Below are positions 1-8,166 of a stretch of 48,376 nt of DNA, one piece after another. The notes beneath the pieces were generated by a model that was given only the letters and a program-made list of their open reading frames with translations, had not been told where the DNA came from and ran no database searches. The stretch's first letter is position 1, and the number at the start of each line of letters is the position of its first letter. Source of the stretch: Fontimicrobium_A sp034506455 (GTDB lineage: Bacteria; Zhuqueibacterota; Zhuqueibacteria; Residuimicrobiales; Krinioviventaceae); NCBI GenBank assembly GCA_034506455.1, contig JAPDPN010000008.1:1-48376 (forward strand), in the 5' to 3' direction. A program made the position numbers and the translations under genes.

Positions 1-293
1 GCCCGCTCTACATCCAGCGTCTCGATATCTTCCGCCGAATCGGTAACAATCTTCATGACGTTGTTCGATACGTAGGCCGCCCCGCCGGAAATTGTATAGT
101 ACTTGTCACCGCCGATCGCCTCCACCTTGAGCAAACCGATTTCGAGCGCAAAAATCGCCGGTGCATGGTTGATCAGCACGCCGAACAGCCCCCCCTTCCC
201 CGGTGCGATCACCTGTACCGCCTGGTGTTTAATCACCGGATGATCCGGCGTAATGATCTCGACTTGAAAATATCTTTTTTTCAGTCTTGCCAT
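1..293 (-). CDS. atpC: F1Fo ATP synthase epsilon subunit, 3' end outside window
   Basis: Reading the minus strand from an ATG at 293 gives about 97 residues starting MARLKKRYFQVEIITPDHPV and containing GLFGVLINHAPAIFALEIG and YTISGGAAYVSNN. This is the N-terminal beta-sandwich of the epsilon subunit, the rotor-stalk component that couples F1 to the c-ring and restrains ATP hydrolysis. The stop and the C-terminal helical part lie beyond base 1, so it is not known whether the helical domain is present. The gene begins 60 bp after the atpD stop and is the last visible gene of the atp operon. Identification is firm from fold-typical motifs and position. Confidence 0.93.
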   Translation of the reverse strand, partial: MARLKKRYFQVEIITPDHPVIKHQAVQVIAPGKGGLFGVLINHAPAIFALEIGLLKVEAIGGDKYYTISGGAAYVSNNVMKIVTDSAEDIETLDVER

Positions 294-353
294 GAAAAAA
301 GCCGATTCTTTACCAACGGCATGTTCCGTGCTGCATCCGAATGCGGCAACGTC

Positions 354-1772
354 TTACCGTCGCATCCGTTTTGCTTTTTCAACCGCTTCTTCGATGGTGC
401 CGACCATCCAAAAAGCCTGCTCCGGTAGATCGTCGTGTTTGCCCTCGAGTATTTCCTTAAATCCGCGGATCGTATCTTCCAATTTGACATAGCGGCCTTC
501 AAAGCCGGTAAATTGTTGCGCGACGGAAAAGGGCTGCGATAAAAAGCGTTGGATTCGGCGCGCGCGGCTGACCACCAGTTTGTCTTCAGCGGAAAGCTCT
601 TCCATGCCTAAAATGGCGATAATATCCTGCAGCTCTTTGTATTTTTGCAGAATCTGCTGCACGGCGCGGGCAACGGTATAGTGTTCCTCGCCGACGATGC
701 GCGGGTCGAGTATTCGCGAAGTCGATTCGAGCGGATCGACCGCCGGATAGATGCTTTGCTCCGCCAAACGCCGCGAGAGAACCGTTGTGGCGTCGAGATG
801 GCCGAAAGTAGTCGCCGGCGCCGGATCGGTCAAGTCGTCGGCCGGCACATAGACAGCCTGAACCGAGGTAATGGAGCCTTTTTTAGTCGAGGTGATGCGT
901 TCCTGCAGCTGCCCCATTTCGGTGGCCAGATTGGGCTGATAGCCGACAGCTGACGGCATGCGTCCGAGCAGCGCCGACACTTCGGAACCGGCCTGCGTAA
1001 AGCGAAAGATATTGTCAATAAAAAACAAAACATCCCGATTCTCGACGTCGCGAAAATACTCGGCAATGGTCAAAGCCGAAAGAGCAACGCGCAAGCGTGC
1101 ACCCGGCGGCTCGTTCATTTGCCCAAAGACCATGGCCACCTTGGAGTTGGATAAATTGGTCATGTCGATCACGCCGCTCTCTTGGAACTCGCGGTACAGC
1201 TCGTTGCCTTCGCGCGTGCGCTCGCCGACGCCGCCGAAAACCGAAAACCCGCCGCGATGAATGGCAATGTTGTTGATCAGTTCCTGAATGAGCACGGTTT
1301 TCCCCACACCGGCGCCGCCGAAAAGACCCGTTTTGCCGCCTTTGGCATAGGGTTCAAGCAGATCGATGACCTTGATGCCGGTTTCCAGAATTTCAGTGCG
1401 GGTCTCGAGCTCTTCGAGCTTGGGTGCCGGCCGGTGGATCGGCCACCATTCCTGCGCTTTAATCTCGCCCAGTTCATCGATCGGTTGGCCGATGACATTG
1501 AGCATCCTGCCGAGCGTCTCGCGACCGACCGGCACCGTGATCGACCGGCCGGTATCATATACTTTTTCGCCGCGCTGCAGGCCGTCGGTTGAATCCATGG
1601 CGATGCAGCGGACCGTGTTTTCCCCTAAATCCTGAGCTGCTTCCAACACCAATCGACTGCCGTCGCTGCGCCGGATTTCCAGCGCATGCCGAATGTCCGG
1701 CAACTTGCCCGAATCAAACACGACATCTACAACCGGACCGATGATTTGCGATATTCTGCCGAAATTTTCCAT
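354..1772 (-). CDS. atpD: F1Fo ATP synthase subunit beta
   Basis: A 472-residue catalytic beta subunit. Visible are the P-loop GGAGVGKT, the GERTREGNE segment carrying the catalytic Glu/Arg region, FFIDNIFRFTQAGSEVSALL, and the DELSEED-loop variant EELSAEDK near the C-terminus. Three copies hydrolyse or synthesise ATP in the F1 head. I chose the ATG at 1772 rather than the in-frame GTG at 1784: a GGTGGAG ribosome-binding site sits about 6 bases before the ATG and would lie inside the coding region if the GTG were used. Length is normal for the family. It lies 17 bp downstream of atpG in the same operon. Confidence 0.98.
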   Translation of the reverse strand: MENFGRISQIIGPVVDVVFDSGKLPDIRHALEIRRSDGSRLVLEAAQDLGENTVRCIAMDSTDGLQRGEKVYDTGRSITVPVGRETLGRMLNVIGQPIDELGEIKAQEWWPIHRPAPKLEELETRTEILETGIKVIDLLEPYAKGGKTGLFGGAGVGKTVLIQELINNIAIHRGGFSVFGGVGERTREGNELYREFQESGVIDMTNLSNSKVAMVFGQMNEPPGARLRVALSALTIAEYFRDVENRDVLFFIDNIFRFTQAGSEVSALLGRMPSAVGYQPNLATEMGQLQERITSTKKGSITSVQAVYVPADDLTDPAPATTFGHLDATTVLSRRLAEQSIYPAVDPLESTSRILDPRIVGEEHYTVARAVQQILQKYKELQDIIAILGMEELSAEDKLVVSRARRIQRFLSQPFSVAQQFTGFEGRYVKLEDTIRGFKEILEGKHDDLPEQAFWMVGTIEEAVEKAKRMRR

Positions 1773-1789
1773 TGATTTCTCCACCAGGA

Positions 1790-2635
1790 CTATTGCCGCA
1801 GCGCTTCGGCGCTGCCGACAATTTCACTCAACTCTTTGGTAATCGCAGCTTGGCGAGCTTTGTTGTAAAAGAGCACCAGCTCGCGGATCATTTCCTCCGC
1901 ATTCTCCGTTGCCTGCTCCATGGCGGCCATACGCGCCGCCTGTTCGGCGGTAAACGACTCGAGCAGCATGCGATACAGCAACGCCGTTACGGCTTTGGGT
2001 GCAAAGGTCTCCACCAGATCCGCAGGCCGAGGCTCAAAAAGAAATCCGGAACCTGCCGGAGGTCTCGGTAGAGGCAAAGGCAGCAACGGTCGCACCACGA
2101 CTCCCTGCTGCGAAAGGGAGTGAAATTCATGATAGATCACCCAAATCTGATCAACCTCTCGGGTCAAAAAACGGTGCATGAGGGAGCCGGCTATTTGACC
2201 GGCAAGTTTGCAGTTCAGATGATTGAAAAAGTCGGTATGCGACTTTAACGCGGGAACCTGCAATCTTGAAAAATGCTCATAGCCTTTACGCCCGATCGTA
2301 ACGAGCACAGGATGGCGATCTTTGTGTTTCTCCAGTTCTTCTTCTGCAGTGCGAATAAGATTGGCGTTAAAGCTGCCGCACAGACCACGGTCGCCGGTGA
2401 TCAACACATAGCAAATGCGCTCCCGTCGGCGCTTCTGCAGCAGCGGATGATCCCGATTGGACCCTGCCGCGGCAGCCGTAACGGTCAGCAGCTCATCCGC
2501 ATAGGCGCGACCGGCCGCCAACTGCAACTGAACACGCCGCATCTTGGCGCCCGCCACCATTTTCATGGCGCGCGTAATTTTCTGCGTGTTTTTGAGGCTG
2601 TTAATGCGCTGACGTATGTCGCGAAGTGTTGCCAT
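1790..2635 (-). CDS. atpG: F1Fo ATP synthase subunit gamma
   Basis: A 281-residue central-stalk subunit. The N-terminal helix reads MATLRDIRQRINSLKNTQKI followed by TRAMKMVAGAKMRR, and ITGDRGLCGSFNANL is the highly conserved gamma motif. The C-terminal helix (AMEQATENAEEMI) matches the second coiled-coil strand that rotates inside the alpha3beta3 ring. A Pro/Leu-rich stretch in the middle (LLPLPLPRPPAGSGFLF) looks lineage-specific. It lies 9 bp downstream of the atpA stop, as expected for a cotranscribed atp operon. Confidence 0.97.
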   Translation of the reverse strand: MATLRDIRQRINSLKNTQKITRAMKMVAGAKMRRVQLQLAAGRAYADELLTVTAAAAGSNRDHPLLQKRRRERICYVLITGDRGLCGSFNANLIRTAEEELEKHKDRHPVLVTIGRKGYEHFSRLQVPALKSHTDFFNHLNCKLAGQIAGSLMHRFLTREVDQIWVIYHEFHSLSQQGVVVRPLLPLPLPRPPAGSGFLFEPRPADLVETFAPKAVTALLYRMLLESFTAEQAARMAAMEQATENAEEMIRELVLFYNKARQAAITKELSEIVGSAEALRQ

Positions 2636-2644
2636 GGTTGATGG

Positions 2645-4150
2645 TTAAGACAGCCCTTCCGCAAAACGTTCACAGATCTTTTTCAGCCGCGCCTGCAGAT
2701 CGTCGTCCAAAACCTTTTTAGTGCGCAATTCTTCCAGAATCTCGGCATGAGTTCCCTGCAGGTAATCGAGAAACATGCGTTCGACTTTGGACACGCGCTC
2801 TACCGGCACGCCGTCGAGAAAGCCCTGCGTGCCTAAAAAGATGACCGCCACCTGCTTTTCCACCGCCATGGGGGCAAACTGGGGTTGCTTCAGCAGCTCG
2901 ACCAGGCGACGACCGCGATCGATCTGCTGCTGCGTGGTTTTGTCCAAATCCGAGCCGAACTTGGCAAACGCTTCGAGCTCACGGTACTGCGCGAGCTCGA
3001 GTCGCAGGCTTCCCGCCACCTTTTTCATCGCCTGGATCTGCGCGTGACCGCCGACGCGCGAGACGGAAAGTCCGGCGTTGATGGCCGGTCGAATGCCGGC
3101 GAAAAAGAGATCGGGTTCGAGATAGATCTGACCGTCAGTGATCGAGATGACGTTGGTCGGAATATAGGCGGAAAAATCGCCCGCCTGCGTTTCGATGATC
3201 GGCAGCGCGGTCAGAGAGCCGCCGCCCAGCTCGTCTGAAAGTTTGGCGGATCTTTCCAGCAAACGGGAATGGAGATAAAAAACATCGCCCGGATAAGCCT
3301 CGCGGCCCGGCGGTCGACGCAAAAGCAGAGACAGCTGTCGATATGCCCAGGCGTGTTTGGAGAGATCGTCATAAGCGATCAGAGCATGCATGCCGCGGTC
3401 GCGGAAATACTCGCCCATGGCCGTGCCGGCATAAGGTGCGATGTATTGAACGGCTGCGGGAGAGTCGGCGGGCGCCGCAACGATGATCGTTTTGTGCAGA
3501 GCCCCGTGCTCTTCCAAGGCGGCGGCAAACTGCATGATCGTCGAGGCTTTTTGGCCGATGGCCACATAAATGCAGTAAACGTCGCTGTCGCGCTGATTGA
3601 TAAAAGTATCGATCACCAATGCCGTCTTGCCGGTTTGTCGATCTCCGATGATCAGTTCGCGTTGGCCGCGGCCGATCGGCACCATGGCATCGATGGCCTT
3701 GATGCCGGTCTGGAGCGGCTCCTTGACCGGCCGACGCTGTACCACACTGACCGCCTTGCGCTCCACCGGCAGCGCCGCTTTGGCGGCAATCGGCCCCTTG
3801 CCGTCGAGCGGTCGCCCCAACGGATCGACGATGCGTCCGAGCAGCTCCTCTCCCACCGGCACCTCAATCACCCGACCGGTACGTTTAACGACGTCGCCTT
3901 CCTTGATCTGATCGTCGGCGCCGAATAATATGCAGCCGACGCTGTCTTCTTCCAAGTTCAGCGCCAGGCCGTACACGCCGTGCGGAAACTGGACGAGCTC
4001 CATGGACATGACGCGATCGAGTCCGTAAACGCGCGCTATGCCGTCCCCGACCTGCAGAACATAGCCGATCTCTTCGGTTTCCGTTTCCAGGTCAAAAGCG
4101 GCGATCTTTTTCTTCAGAACGCTGGTGACTTCTTCGGGACTAATTTGCAT
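2645..4150 (-). CDS. atpA: F1Fo ATP synthase subunit alpha
   Basis: A 501-residue non-catalytic nucleotide-binding alpha subunit. The P-loop is GDRQTGKT, and VSRVGGHAQIQAMKKVAG contains the conserved arginine-finger region that completes the catalytic site of beta. An N-terminal helix (SPEEVTSVLKKKIAAF) is the segment that contacts delta. Length and motifs are typical throughout. It sits between atpH (36 bp upstream) and atpG (9 bp downstream) in the usual Bacteria-type gene order. Confidence 0.98.
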   Translation of the reverse strand: MQISPEEVTSVLKKKIAAFDLETETEEIGYVLQVGDGIARVYGLDRVMSMELVQFPHGVYGLALNLEEDSVGCILFGADDQIKEGDVVKRTGRVIEVPVGEELLGRIVDPLGRPLDGKGPIAAKAALPVERKAVSVVQRRPVKEPLQTGIKAIDAMVPIGRGQRELIIGDRQTGKTALVIDTFINQRDSDVYCIYVAIGQKASTIMQFAAALEEHGALHKTIIVAAPADSPAAVQYIAPYAGTAMGEYFRDRGMHALIAYDDLSKHAWAYRQLSLLLRRPPGREAYPGDVFYLHSRLLERSAKLSDELGGGSLTALPIIETQAGDFSAYIPTNVISITDGQIYLEPDLFFAGIRPAINAGLSVSRVGGHAQIQAMKKVAGSLRLELAQYRELEAFAKFGSDLDKTTQQQIDRGRRLVELLKQPQFAPMAVEKQVAVIFLGTQGFLDGVPVERVSKVERMFLDYLQGTHAEILEELRTKKVLDDDLQARLKKICERFAEGLS

Positions 4151-4186
4151 ACCTTACCTGGCAATTAATGATCAAACTTGCCCTCT

Positions 4187-4735
4187 TTACGAGAGCAGGT
4201 TGGCATTGAGATGCCGCCGGAGTTGCTCCAGCCGGCATCTCAAACTGAGGTCAATTCTTCGGCCGTCCGCTTCGAGAATCAATCCGCCGAGCAGACGGGC
4301 ATCAACACGAATCTCTAAAAGTATCTCTTTATGCCACTTTGCCGCTAAAAGCTCTTTAAGCCGTTTCTGCTGTTCATCGTTCAAGGCAAAGGCCGTCGTT
4401 ACTTTGACCGGCAACTGATTTTTCCACCGGCGATAAAGCCGATCGAACTCGTATGTCGCCGCATCAAAAAGGTGTTGACGATTCTTTTCCATCAACAGCT
4501 GCAGAAAGCGGATAAGGAGAACCGAGGTTTTGCCGCGCAAAAGTTCCTCGATCAGTTCCTGCCGAGCGCCGCGATCCCCCTGCGGCGAATAGAAAATGGC
4601 ACGTAAAAGGCCATGCTCGTAAAGCAGACGCTGCCAATCATGCAGATCCTGATAGATCTGTTCGACAATCTGCTGCTCTTCGGCAAGAGCGAAAAGCGCC
4701 GCCGCATATCTTTTTGCGCCTGCAGTGCCTATCAA
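4187..4735 (-). CDS. atpH: F1Fo ATP synthase subunit delta
   Basis: A 182-residue delta (OSCP-like) subunit, the cap of the peripheral stalk joining alpha to the b subunits. It begins IGTAGAKRYAAALFALAEEQ, the usual delta N-terminus, and has the C-terminal EIRVDARLLGGLILEADGRRIDLS pattern that ends almost all delta subunits. The start codon is TTG at 4735, overlapping the atpF stop (TGA) by 4 bases, which suggests translational coupling. No other start gives the conserved N-terminus. Confidence 0.94.
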   Translation of the reverse strand: MIGTAGAKRYAAALFALAEEQQIVEQIYQDLHDWQRLLYEHGLLRAIFYSPQGDRGARQELIEELLRGKTSVLLIRFLQLLMEKNRQHLFDAATYEFDRLYRRWKNQLPVKVTTAFALNDEQQKRLKELLAAKWHKEILLEIRVDARLLGGLILEADGRRIDLSLRCRLEQLRRHLNANLLS

Positions 4736-5226
4736 TTCAATTTACCTATTTCGGCAAGTGACTCATCGATCAGGGATTCATGCGCACGGCGATCCAAAGT
4801 AGTGCCGATCACTTTTTCAGTCACGGCCAACGACAACTCGACGGCGGTTTGACGAATGTCGCGCAGCGCCTGCTCGCGCATGGCTTGAATCTCCTGCTTG
4901 ACGTGCTCCAGCTGCGCTGCGGCATCCTGCTGCGCTTGGGCCACGATTTCCTGCCGCAATTTTTCCGCAGCCGTGCGCGCCGAGTCGATGATCTCCATCG
5001 CTTCTTTTTGCGCCGCTTCGATGATGCGGCGGCGTTCCTCGGCGCTCTGCTCGGCCTGCACCTTTAATTGCTCCGCCGTTTCGAGCGATTCGCGAATCTT
5101 CCGTTCCCGTTCATCGAGCAGTTGAAGGATCGGATTCCAGCCGTAGCGATAGAGAATTAAAAGAATAACAAAAAAGGTGACGGCCGTCCAAAAAATGGTG
5201 CCGACGTGAGGCGTTAAAAGTTCCAT
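4732..5226 (-). CDS. atpF: F1Fo ATP synthase subunit b
   Basis: A 164-residue b subunit. One N-terminal membrane span (GTIFWTAVTFFVILLILYRY, residues about 9-28) is followed by GWNPILQLLDERERKIRESLETAE and a long charged Ala/Glu/Gln-rich helix that would dimerise as the peripheral stalk. There is only one b-type gene, so a b2 homodimer is expected rather than b/b'. It lies 12 bp after atpE and overlaps atpH by 4 bases. Confidence 0.96.
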   Translation of the reverse strand: MELLTPHVGTIFWTAVTFFVILLILYRYGWNPILQLLDERERKIRESLETAEQLKVQAEQSAEERRRIIEAAQKEAMEIIDSARTAAEKLRQEIVAQAQQDAAAQLEHVKQEIQAMREQALRDIRQTAVELSLAVTEKVIGTTLDRRAHESLIDESLAEIGKLN

Positions 5227-5238
5227 AACATTATCGTA

Positions 5239-5466
5239 TTATTTGATGCTCAGCATAAAGCATACGGCTGCTGCCAAAAGGGCAACACCTTCGAGCATGG
5301 CGGCGGTAATGATCATGGCACCGCGAATCTCACCGGATGCCTCCGGCTGCCGCGCAATACTGTGCACTGCCGCTGAGGCGATTTTTCCGATGCCGAGCGC
5401 CGCACCAATCGTCACAATGCCGGCTCCGATGCCCGCAGCTACATAGGCCAACGCATTCGAATCCAT
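5239..5466 (-). CDS. atpE: F1Fo ATP synthase subunit c (proton type)
   Basis: A 75-residue hairpin proteolipid: helix 1 is Gly/Ala-rich, the polar loop is ARQPEASGEIRG, and helix 2 carries the ion-binding glutamate in AMLEGVALLAAAV. Aligning on the ARQPEA loop, the helix-1 position that is Gln in Na+-coupling c subunits is Ile here, and the residues after the Glu are Gly-Val rather than Ser-Thr. The Na+ ligand set is therefore absent and H+ coupling is inferred. A GGAGG site lies 5 bases before the ATG. It sits between atpB and atpF. Confidence 0.97.
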   Translation of the reverse strand: MDSNALAYVAAGIGAGIVTIGAALGIGKIASAAVHSIARQPEASGEIRGAMIITAAMLEGVALLAAAVCFMLSIK

Positions 5467-5482
5467 TTTTCCTCCGTATCAG

Positions 5483-6274
5483 TTAATGTTCTTCAGATAG
5501 AGCGCTACCAATGAAAACAGACGACAAAGTAGTAAATACAAAAGCCTGTATAAAAGCGATCAAAACTTCGAGGGTGCTGGCAAAAATAACCAAAATCAAA
5601 GGAAACGGCGAAACGATCCACTCGTGAAAGATAAAGATCGTATCCATCATAGCCAGAATGGTGATGTGGCCGCCGATCATGTTGGCGAACAATCGGATCG
5701 CCAAGGCAAGGTGCTTGGAAAACAAGCTGATTATCTCGACCGGCAGCATAATCGGCACGATGAACCACGGCAGGCCGGAAGGAATGAAATGTGCAAAGTA
5801 CTTTAAGCCGTGTTTGCGGATGCCTGCAAACACGCCGACCAGAAGCGTCATCGCCGCCAGCGTCAATGTCACGCTGATGTTGCCGGTGGCGGTGTTGCCG
5901 AACGGTACGAGTCCCAATAAATTGCAAACCAAAATAAAGAAAAAAGCCGTCAACAGATAAGGAGCGTAGGTTTTGGCATCGGCGCCCAGATTCGGCCGAA
6001 TCGCTTCCTTCATGAGATACTCTGCAACGGCCTCCAGAGCACCGGCCAAACCGGTGTACACCTCTTTCTTTTTTCGAAACGAGTAAAAAAACATCGCCGT
6101 CAATAAGGCAGCAGTGACGAAAATAGCGATGACGTGATTGGTCAGCGTCAAATCTACCCCAAGCACCGTCGGCACTTTCACGATGGGATGCGGCACCAAA
6201 TGCGCCATGATATAAGCGGCGCCGTCGGTAGTTTCGGCTGCCGTAAGCGAATCTTGTAGAGCTTCAGTCAACAC
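5483..6274 (-). CDS. atpB: F1Fo ATP synthase subunit a
   Basis: A roughly 263-residue polytopic membrane protein forming the proton half-channels beside the c-ring. The essential arginine lies in LALAIRLFANMIGGHITI, and the C-terminal helix LEVLIAFIQAFVFTTLSSVF is typical. About five to six membrane spans are visible. The frame opens with a GTG at 6274 that overlaps the end of the upstream AtpI-like gene by 11 bases. Its ribosome-binding site is weak, and an ATG at 6208 is an alternative that would remove 22 residues before MAHLVPHPIVKVP. Confidence 0.95.
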   Translation of the reverse strand: MLTEALQDSLTAAETTDGAAYIMAHLVPHPIVKVPTVLGVDLTLTNHVIAIFVTAALLTAMFFYSFRKKKEVYTGLAGALEAVAEYLMKEAIRPNLGADAKTYAPYLLTAFFFILVCNLLGLVPFGNTATGNISVTLTLAAMTLLVGVFAGIRKHGLKYFAHFIPSGLPWFIVPIMLPVEIISLFSKHLALAIRLFANMIGGHITILAMMDTIFIFHEWIVSPFPLILVIFASTLEVLIAFIQAFVFTTLSSVFIGSALSEEH

Positions 6275-6563
6275 GACGGTGATGCTTCATTTTTGTCAAA
6301 ACGAATCGAATCTCTAAAATCGTCAGAAAAAGGTAAAAGGGTATAAAAAAAAGGATAAATCGTGCCGTTGACCAGCCGTTCAAACGGTAGGTCGAAAAAA
6401 GAACGAAAACAAACAGAAAAAGTTTGGCCGTTATACTGCCGAAAAGAAGGCGAAAAAAGCGAGCGGTTTCGACTTCCAGAATGCGCCGGTAGGCAAAGTA
6501 GCTCTGTACGCCCATGGCGACAGCGGTAAGAGCCGCCGCCCAGGCTTCCGCTGGAACATGCAT
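6264..6563 (-). CDS. AtpI-like small membrane protein
   Basis: A 99-residue protein with three to four hydrophobic segments (AAALTAVAMGVQSYFAYRRI, AKLFLFVFVLFSTY, FILFFIPFYLFLTILEIRFVL) ending in a basic tail, KMKHHRR. Size, topology and position directly before atpB match the AtpI/ATP-synthase-I class, which assists c-ring assembly or Mg2+ supply in other bacteria. No diagnostic motif is visible, so the assignment rests on context. It overlaps the atpB start, suggesting coupling. Its ATG at 6563 has no clear ribosome-binding site. Confidence 0.72.
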   Translation of the reverse strand: MHVPAEAWAAALTAVAMGVQSYFAYRRILEVETARFFRLLFGSITAKLFLFVFVLFSTYRLNGWSTARFILFFIPFYLFLTILEIRFVLTKMKHHRRVD

Positions 6564-6590
6564 CTAATTAGCCAAAACCGTCATGTTTGT

Positions 6591-6611
6591 ACAAATCGCC
6601 TGGCGGTTTGT
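6591..6611. repeat. Inverted repeat between atpZ and the AtpI-like gene
   Basis: Arms ACAAATCGCC and GGCGGTTTGT are complementary at 9 of 10 positions around a single central base, in the 66-bp space between the two small ATP-synthase accessory genes. There is no T-tract, so it is not an intrinsic terminator. It could be an mRNA stability or processing hairpin, or chance. Confidence 0.35.
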
Positions 6612-6629
6612 CTACTCAATAACTAAACC

Positions 6630-6884
6630 TTAATCATGGCGACGCGTCGATCGCCCGTATACTCCGCGATAAACGTTCAAAAACCCTGCAGCTGCACCTA
6701 ATAAAAGCCCAACCAGCATAAGAAAAGGACGGGTTTGCCATTTTTTATCCAAATAGTAGCCCGTCCCCATGCCGATAAGGACCGCTAAGGTGAACTGAAG
6801 ACCGAGATCGATATAGAATCCCGGTGTCTTTTGTCGAGGCTCGGAAAGAATTTTTGAACGCTTACGCTTCTTTCGGTTTTGCAG
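6630..6884 (-). CDS. atpZ: AtpZ-like ATP synthase accessory protein, probable CTG start
   Basis: A short gene of about 84 residues: a basic N-terminus (QNRKKRKRSKI), then TPGFYIDLGLQFTLAVLIG, MGTGYYLDKKW, RPFLMLVGLLLGAAAGFLN and VYRGVYGRSTRRHD. Two transmembrane hairpin helices separated by GYYLDKKW are the hallmark of AtpZ/AtpI-family proteins, which form a cation channel or assembly factor with AtpI. There is no ATG before the first helix. The frame is closed upstream by a TGA, and a CTG at 6884 sits 8 bases after AAGGA. That start overlaps the bactofilin 3' end by 23 bases. An ATT at 6851 is the alternative, and the internal ATG at 6770 would delete helix 1. Confidence 0.75.
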   Translation of the reverse strand: MQNRKKRKRSKILSEPRQKTPGFYIDLGLQFTLAVLIGMGTGYYLDKKWQTRPFLMLVGLLLGAAAGFLNVYRGVYGRSTRRHD

Positions 6885-7227
6885 ACGTGCTTTCCTTCAT
6901 CGAGCAGCGGCCGTCGAATACGGCGCCCTCGTCGATCACCAAACGGGACGTTTTCATATCGCCGTGAAATTCGGCATTCGCCTCGAGGACGATCTTTTCC
7001 TTGACTTCGGCGGTGCCGTTGATCTTGCCGCCGACGACAAGGTTCTTGGCGCTGATATTGCCTTGAATGAAACCGTCCTTGCCGACAATCAGCATATCTG
7101 TCGTTATGATGTCGCCGACGACTTTGCCGTCGACGCGCATAGTATGTCCGACTTTGATCTTGCCTTCAAATTCGGATCCTTTTCCCAAGATCGTGCTCAG
7201 GTCGCCGGGTTTTGTTTCGTTCTTCAT
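6862..7227 (-). CDS. Bactofilin (polymer-forming cytoskeletal protein)
   Basis: A 121-residue bactofilin: short N-terminus (MKNETKPGDLSTILGKGSEF), then the right-handed beta-helix core with repeating short strands such as GKIKVGHTMRVDGKVVGDI, LIVGKDGFIQGNI, LVVGGKINGTAEV and LEANAEFHGDMKT. It ends in a Lys/Ser tail. Bactofilins self-assemble into filaments at the inner membrane and scaffold wall enzymes. The ATG at 7227 follows a GGAAGGG site, so the longer upstream open frame is not used. The adjacent gene encodes a membrane M23 peptidase, a pairing known for bactofilins that control cell curvature or width. Confidence 0.93.
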   Translation of the reverse strand: MKNETKPGDLSTILGKGSEFEGKIKVGHTMRVDGKVVGDIITTDMLIVGKDGFIQGNISAKNLVVGGKINGTAEVKEKIVLEANAEFHGDMKTSRLVIDEGAVFDGRCSMKESTSAKPKEA

Positions 7228-7246
7228 AGCCCTTCCGTTGGATGAG

Positions 7247-8158
7247 TTAGTCGATATTTGCCAATTCGAGAATATAGTCCTTTGGGTCGAGCGATACGCC
7301 GTCTTTCCATATTTCGAAATGCAGATGAGGCGCGGAACTGATGCCGGTGTTGCCCACCAAGGCAATGACTTCGCCCTTTTTTACACCCGATCCGCGCGTG
7401 ACGAGCAGCTGCTGCGCATGGCCGTAGTAGGTATAATAACCGTTTCCATGATAAAGAATGACCAAGTTGCCGAGATCGAAGGTCCAGCCGGCAAAGATGA
7501 CGACGCCGTCGCCGGCGGCTCGAATAACGTCACCTTCGTTGCAGGCAATATCGACGCCGCGATGCTGTATGGCGCCGCCGAAAAGGTCGTTTTGATAATG
7601 CGTCGTCAAAATGCCGTTCGCAGGCAAAAGGGTCGGTAGATTGGCATAGAGGTCATGCTCGGCACTGCTGCTGCTGCGCAGAAGAGCCGGCTGAGTTCGC
7701 ACCGCAGGCGCCTCTCCTCTTTGCATGCCGGAGCTTACCCGCTGCCGTGAAATGGACCGAACAGAAAGCGGCGGGACCGAAGCTTTTTCCTGCGGCACAA
7801 TCAGCTCGCCGCCGACAAGTTCCGCCGAGTTTCCCACACCCAGCGCTCGGCGAATTCTTTCCTGATAGCTTTCCAATGCCTGAAAGTCGGCCATAAGTTT
7901 GTTGATGCGGAGATTGTTCTCCTCCAATTGCCGGTTGGCTATCAACAGCATGGCATGCTTTTTATGCAGGCGGTAGTATGCAAAATAAAAGAAAAAGCCG
8001 AGCAGTATATGCAGCACCAGCACTGCGGCAACAATGCGCAGCAGCTTGAGATGCTTCATGGATATGCTGAGCGCCTTCGGCTCATCCTTGTCATCGGGGA
8101 TGATCAAGACGCGGTAAAAATTCCGATGGCGGACGGATTTATGCTTGAGTTCCGGCAT
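7247..8158 (-). CDS. Membrane-anchored M23 (LytM-type) endopeptidase
   Basis: A 303-residue protein with a basic cytoplasmic N-terminus, one membrane span (residues about 38-61), a coiled-coil (about 63-105), a low-complexity linker, and a C-terminal M23 domain. Zinc ligands and catalytic histidines are intact: H199 and D203 in HRGVD, H278 and H280 in HLHFE. It should therefore be an active peptidoglycan D,D- or D,L-endopeptidase in the periplasm rather than a degenerate activator. It lies 20 bp upstream of the bactofilin gene and 9 bp downstream of parB. The arrangement suggests a shape-determining module in which the bactofilin scaffolds or regulates this enzyme. Confidence 0.93.
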   Translation of the reverse strand: MPELKHKSVRHRNFYRVLIIPDDKDEPKALSISMKHLKLLRIVAAVLVLHILLGFFFYFAYYRLHKKHAMLLIANRQLEENNLRINKLMADFQALESYQERIRRALGVGNSAELVGGELIVPQEKASVPPLSVRSISRQRVSSGMQRGEAPAVRTQPALLRSSSSAEHDLYANLPTLLPANGILTTHYQNDLFGGAIQHRGVDIACNEGDVIRAAGDGVVIFAGWTFDLGNLVILYHGNGYYTYYGHAQQLLVTRGSGVKKGEVIALVGNTGISSAPHLHFEIWKDGVSLDPKDYILELANID

Positions 8159-8166
8159 TCGTTTTC

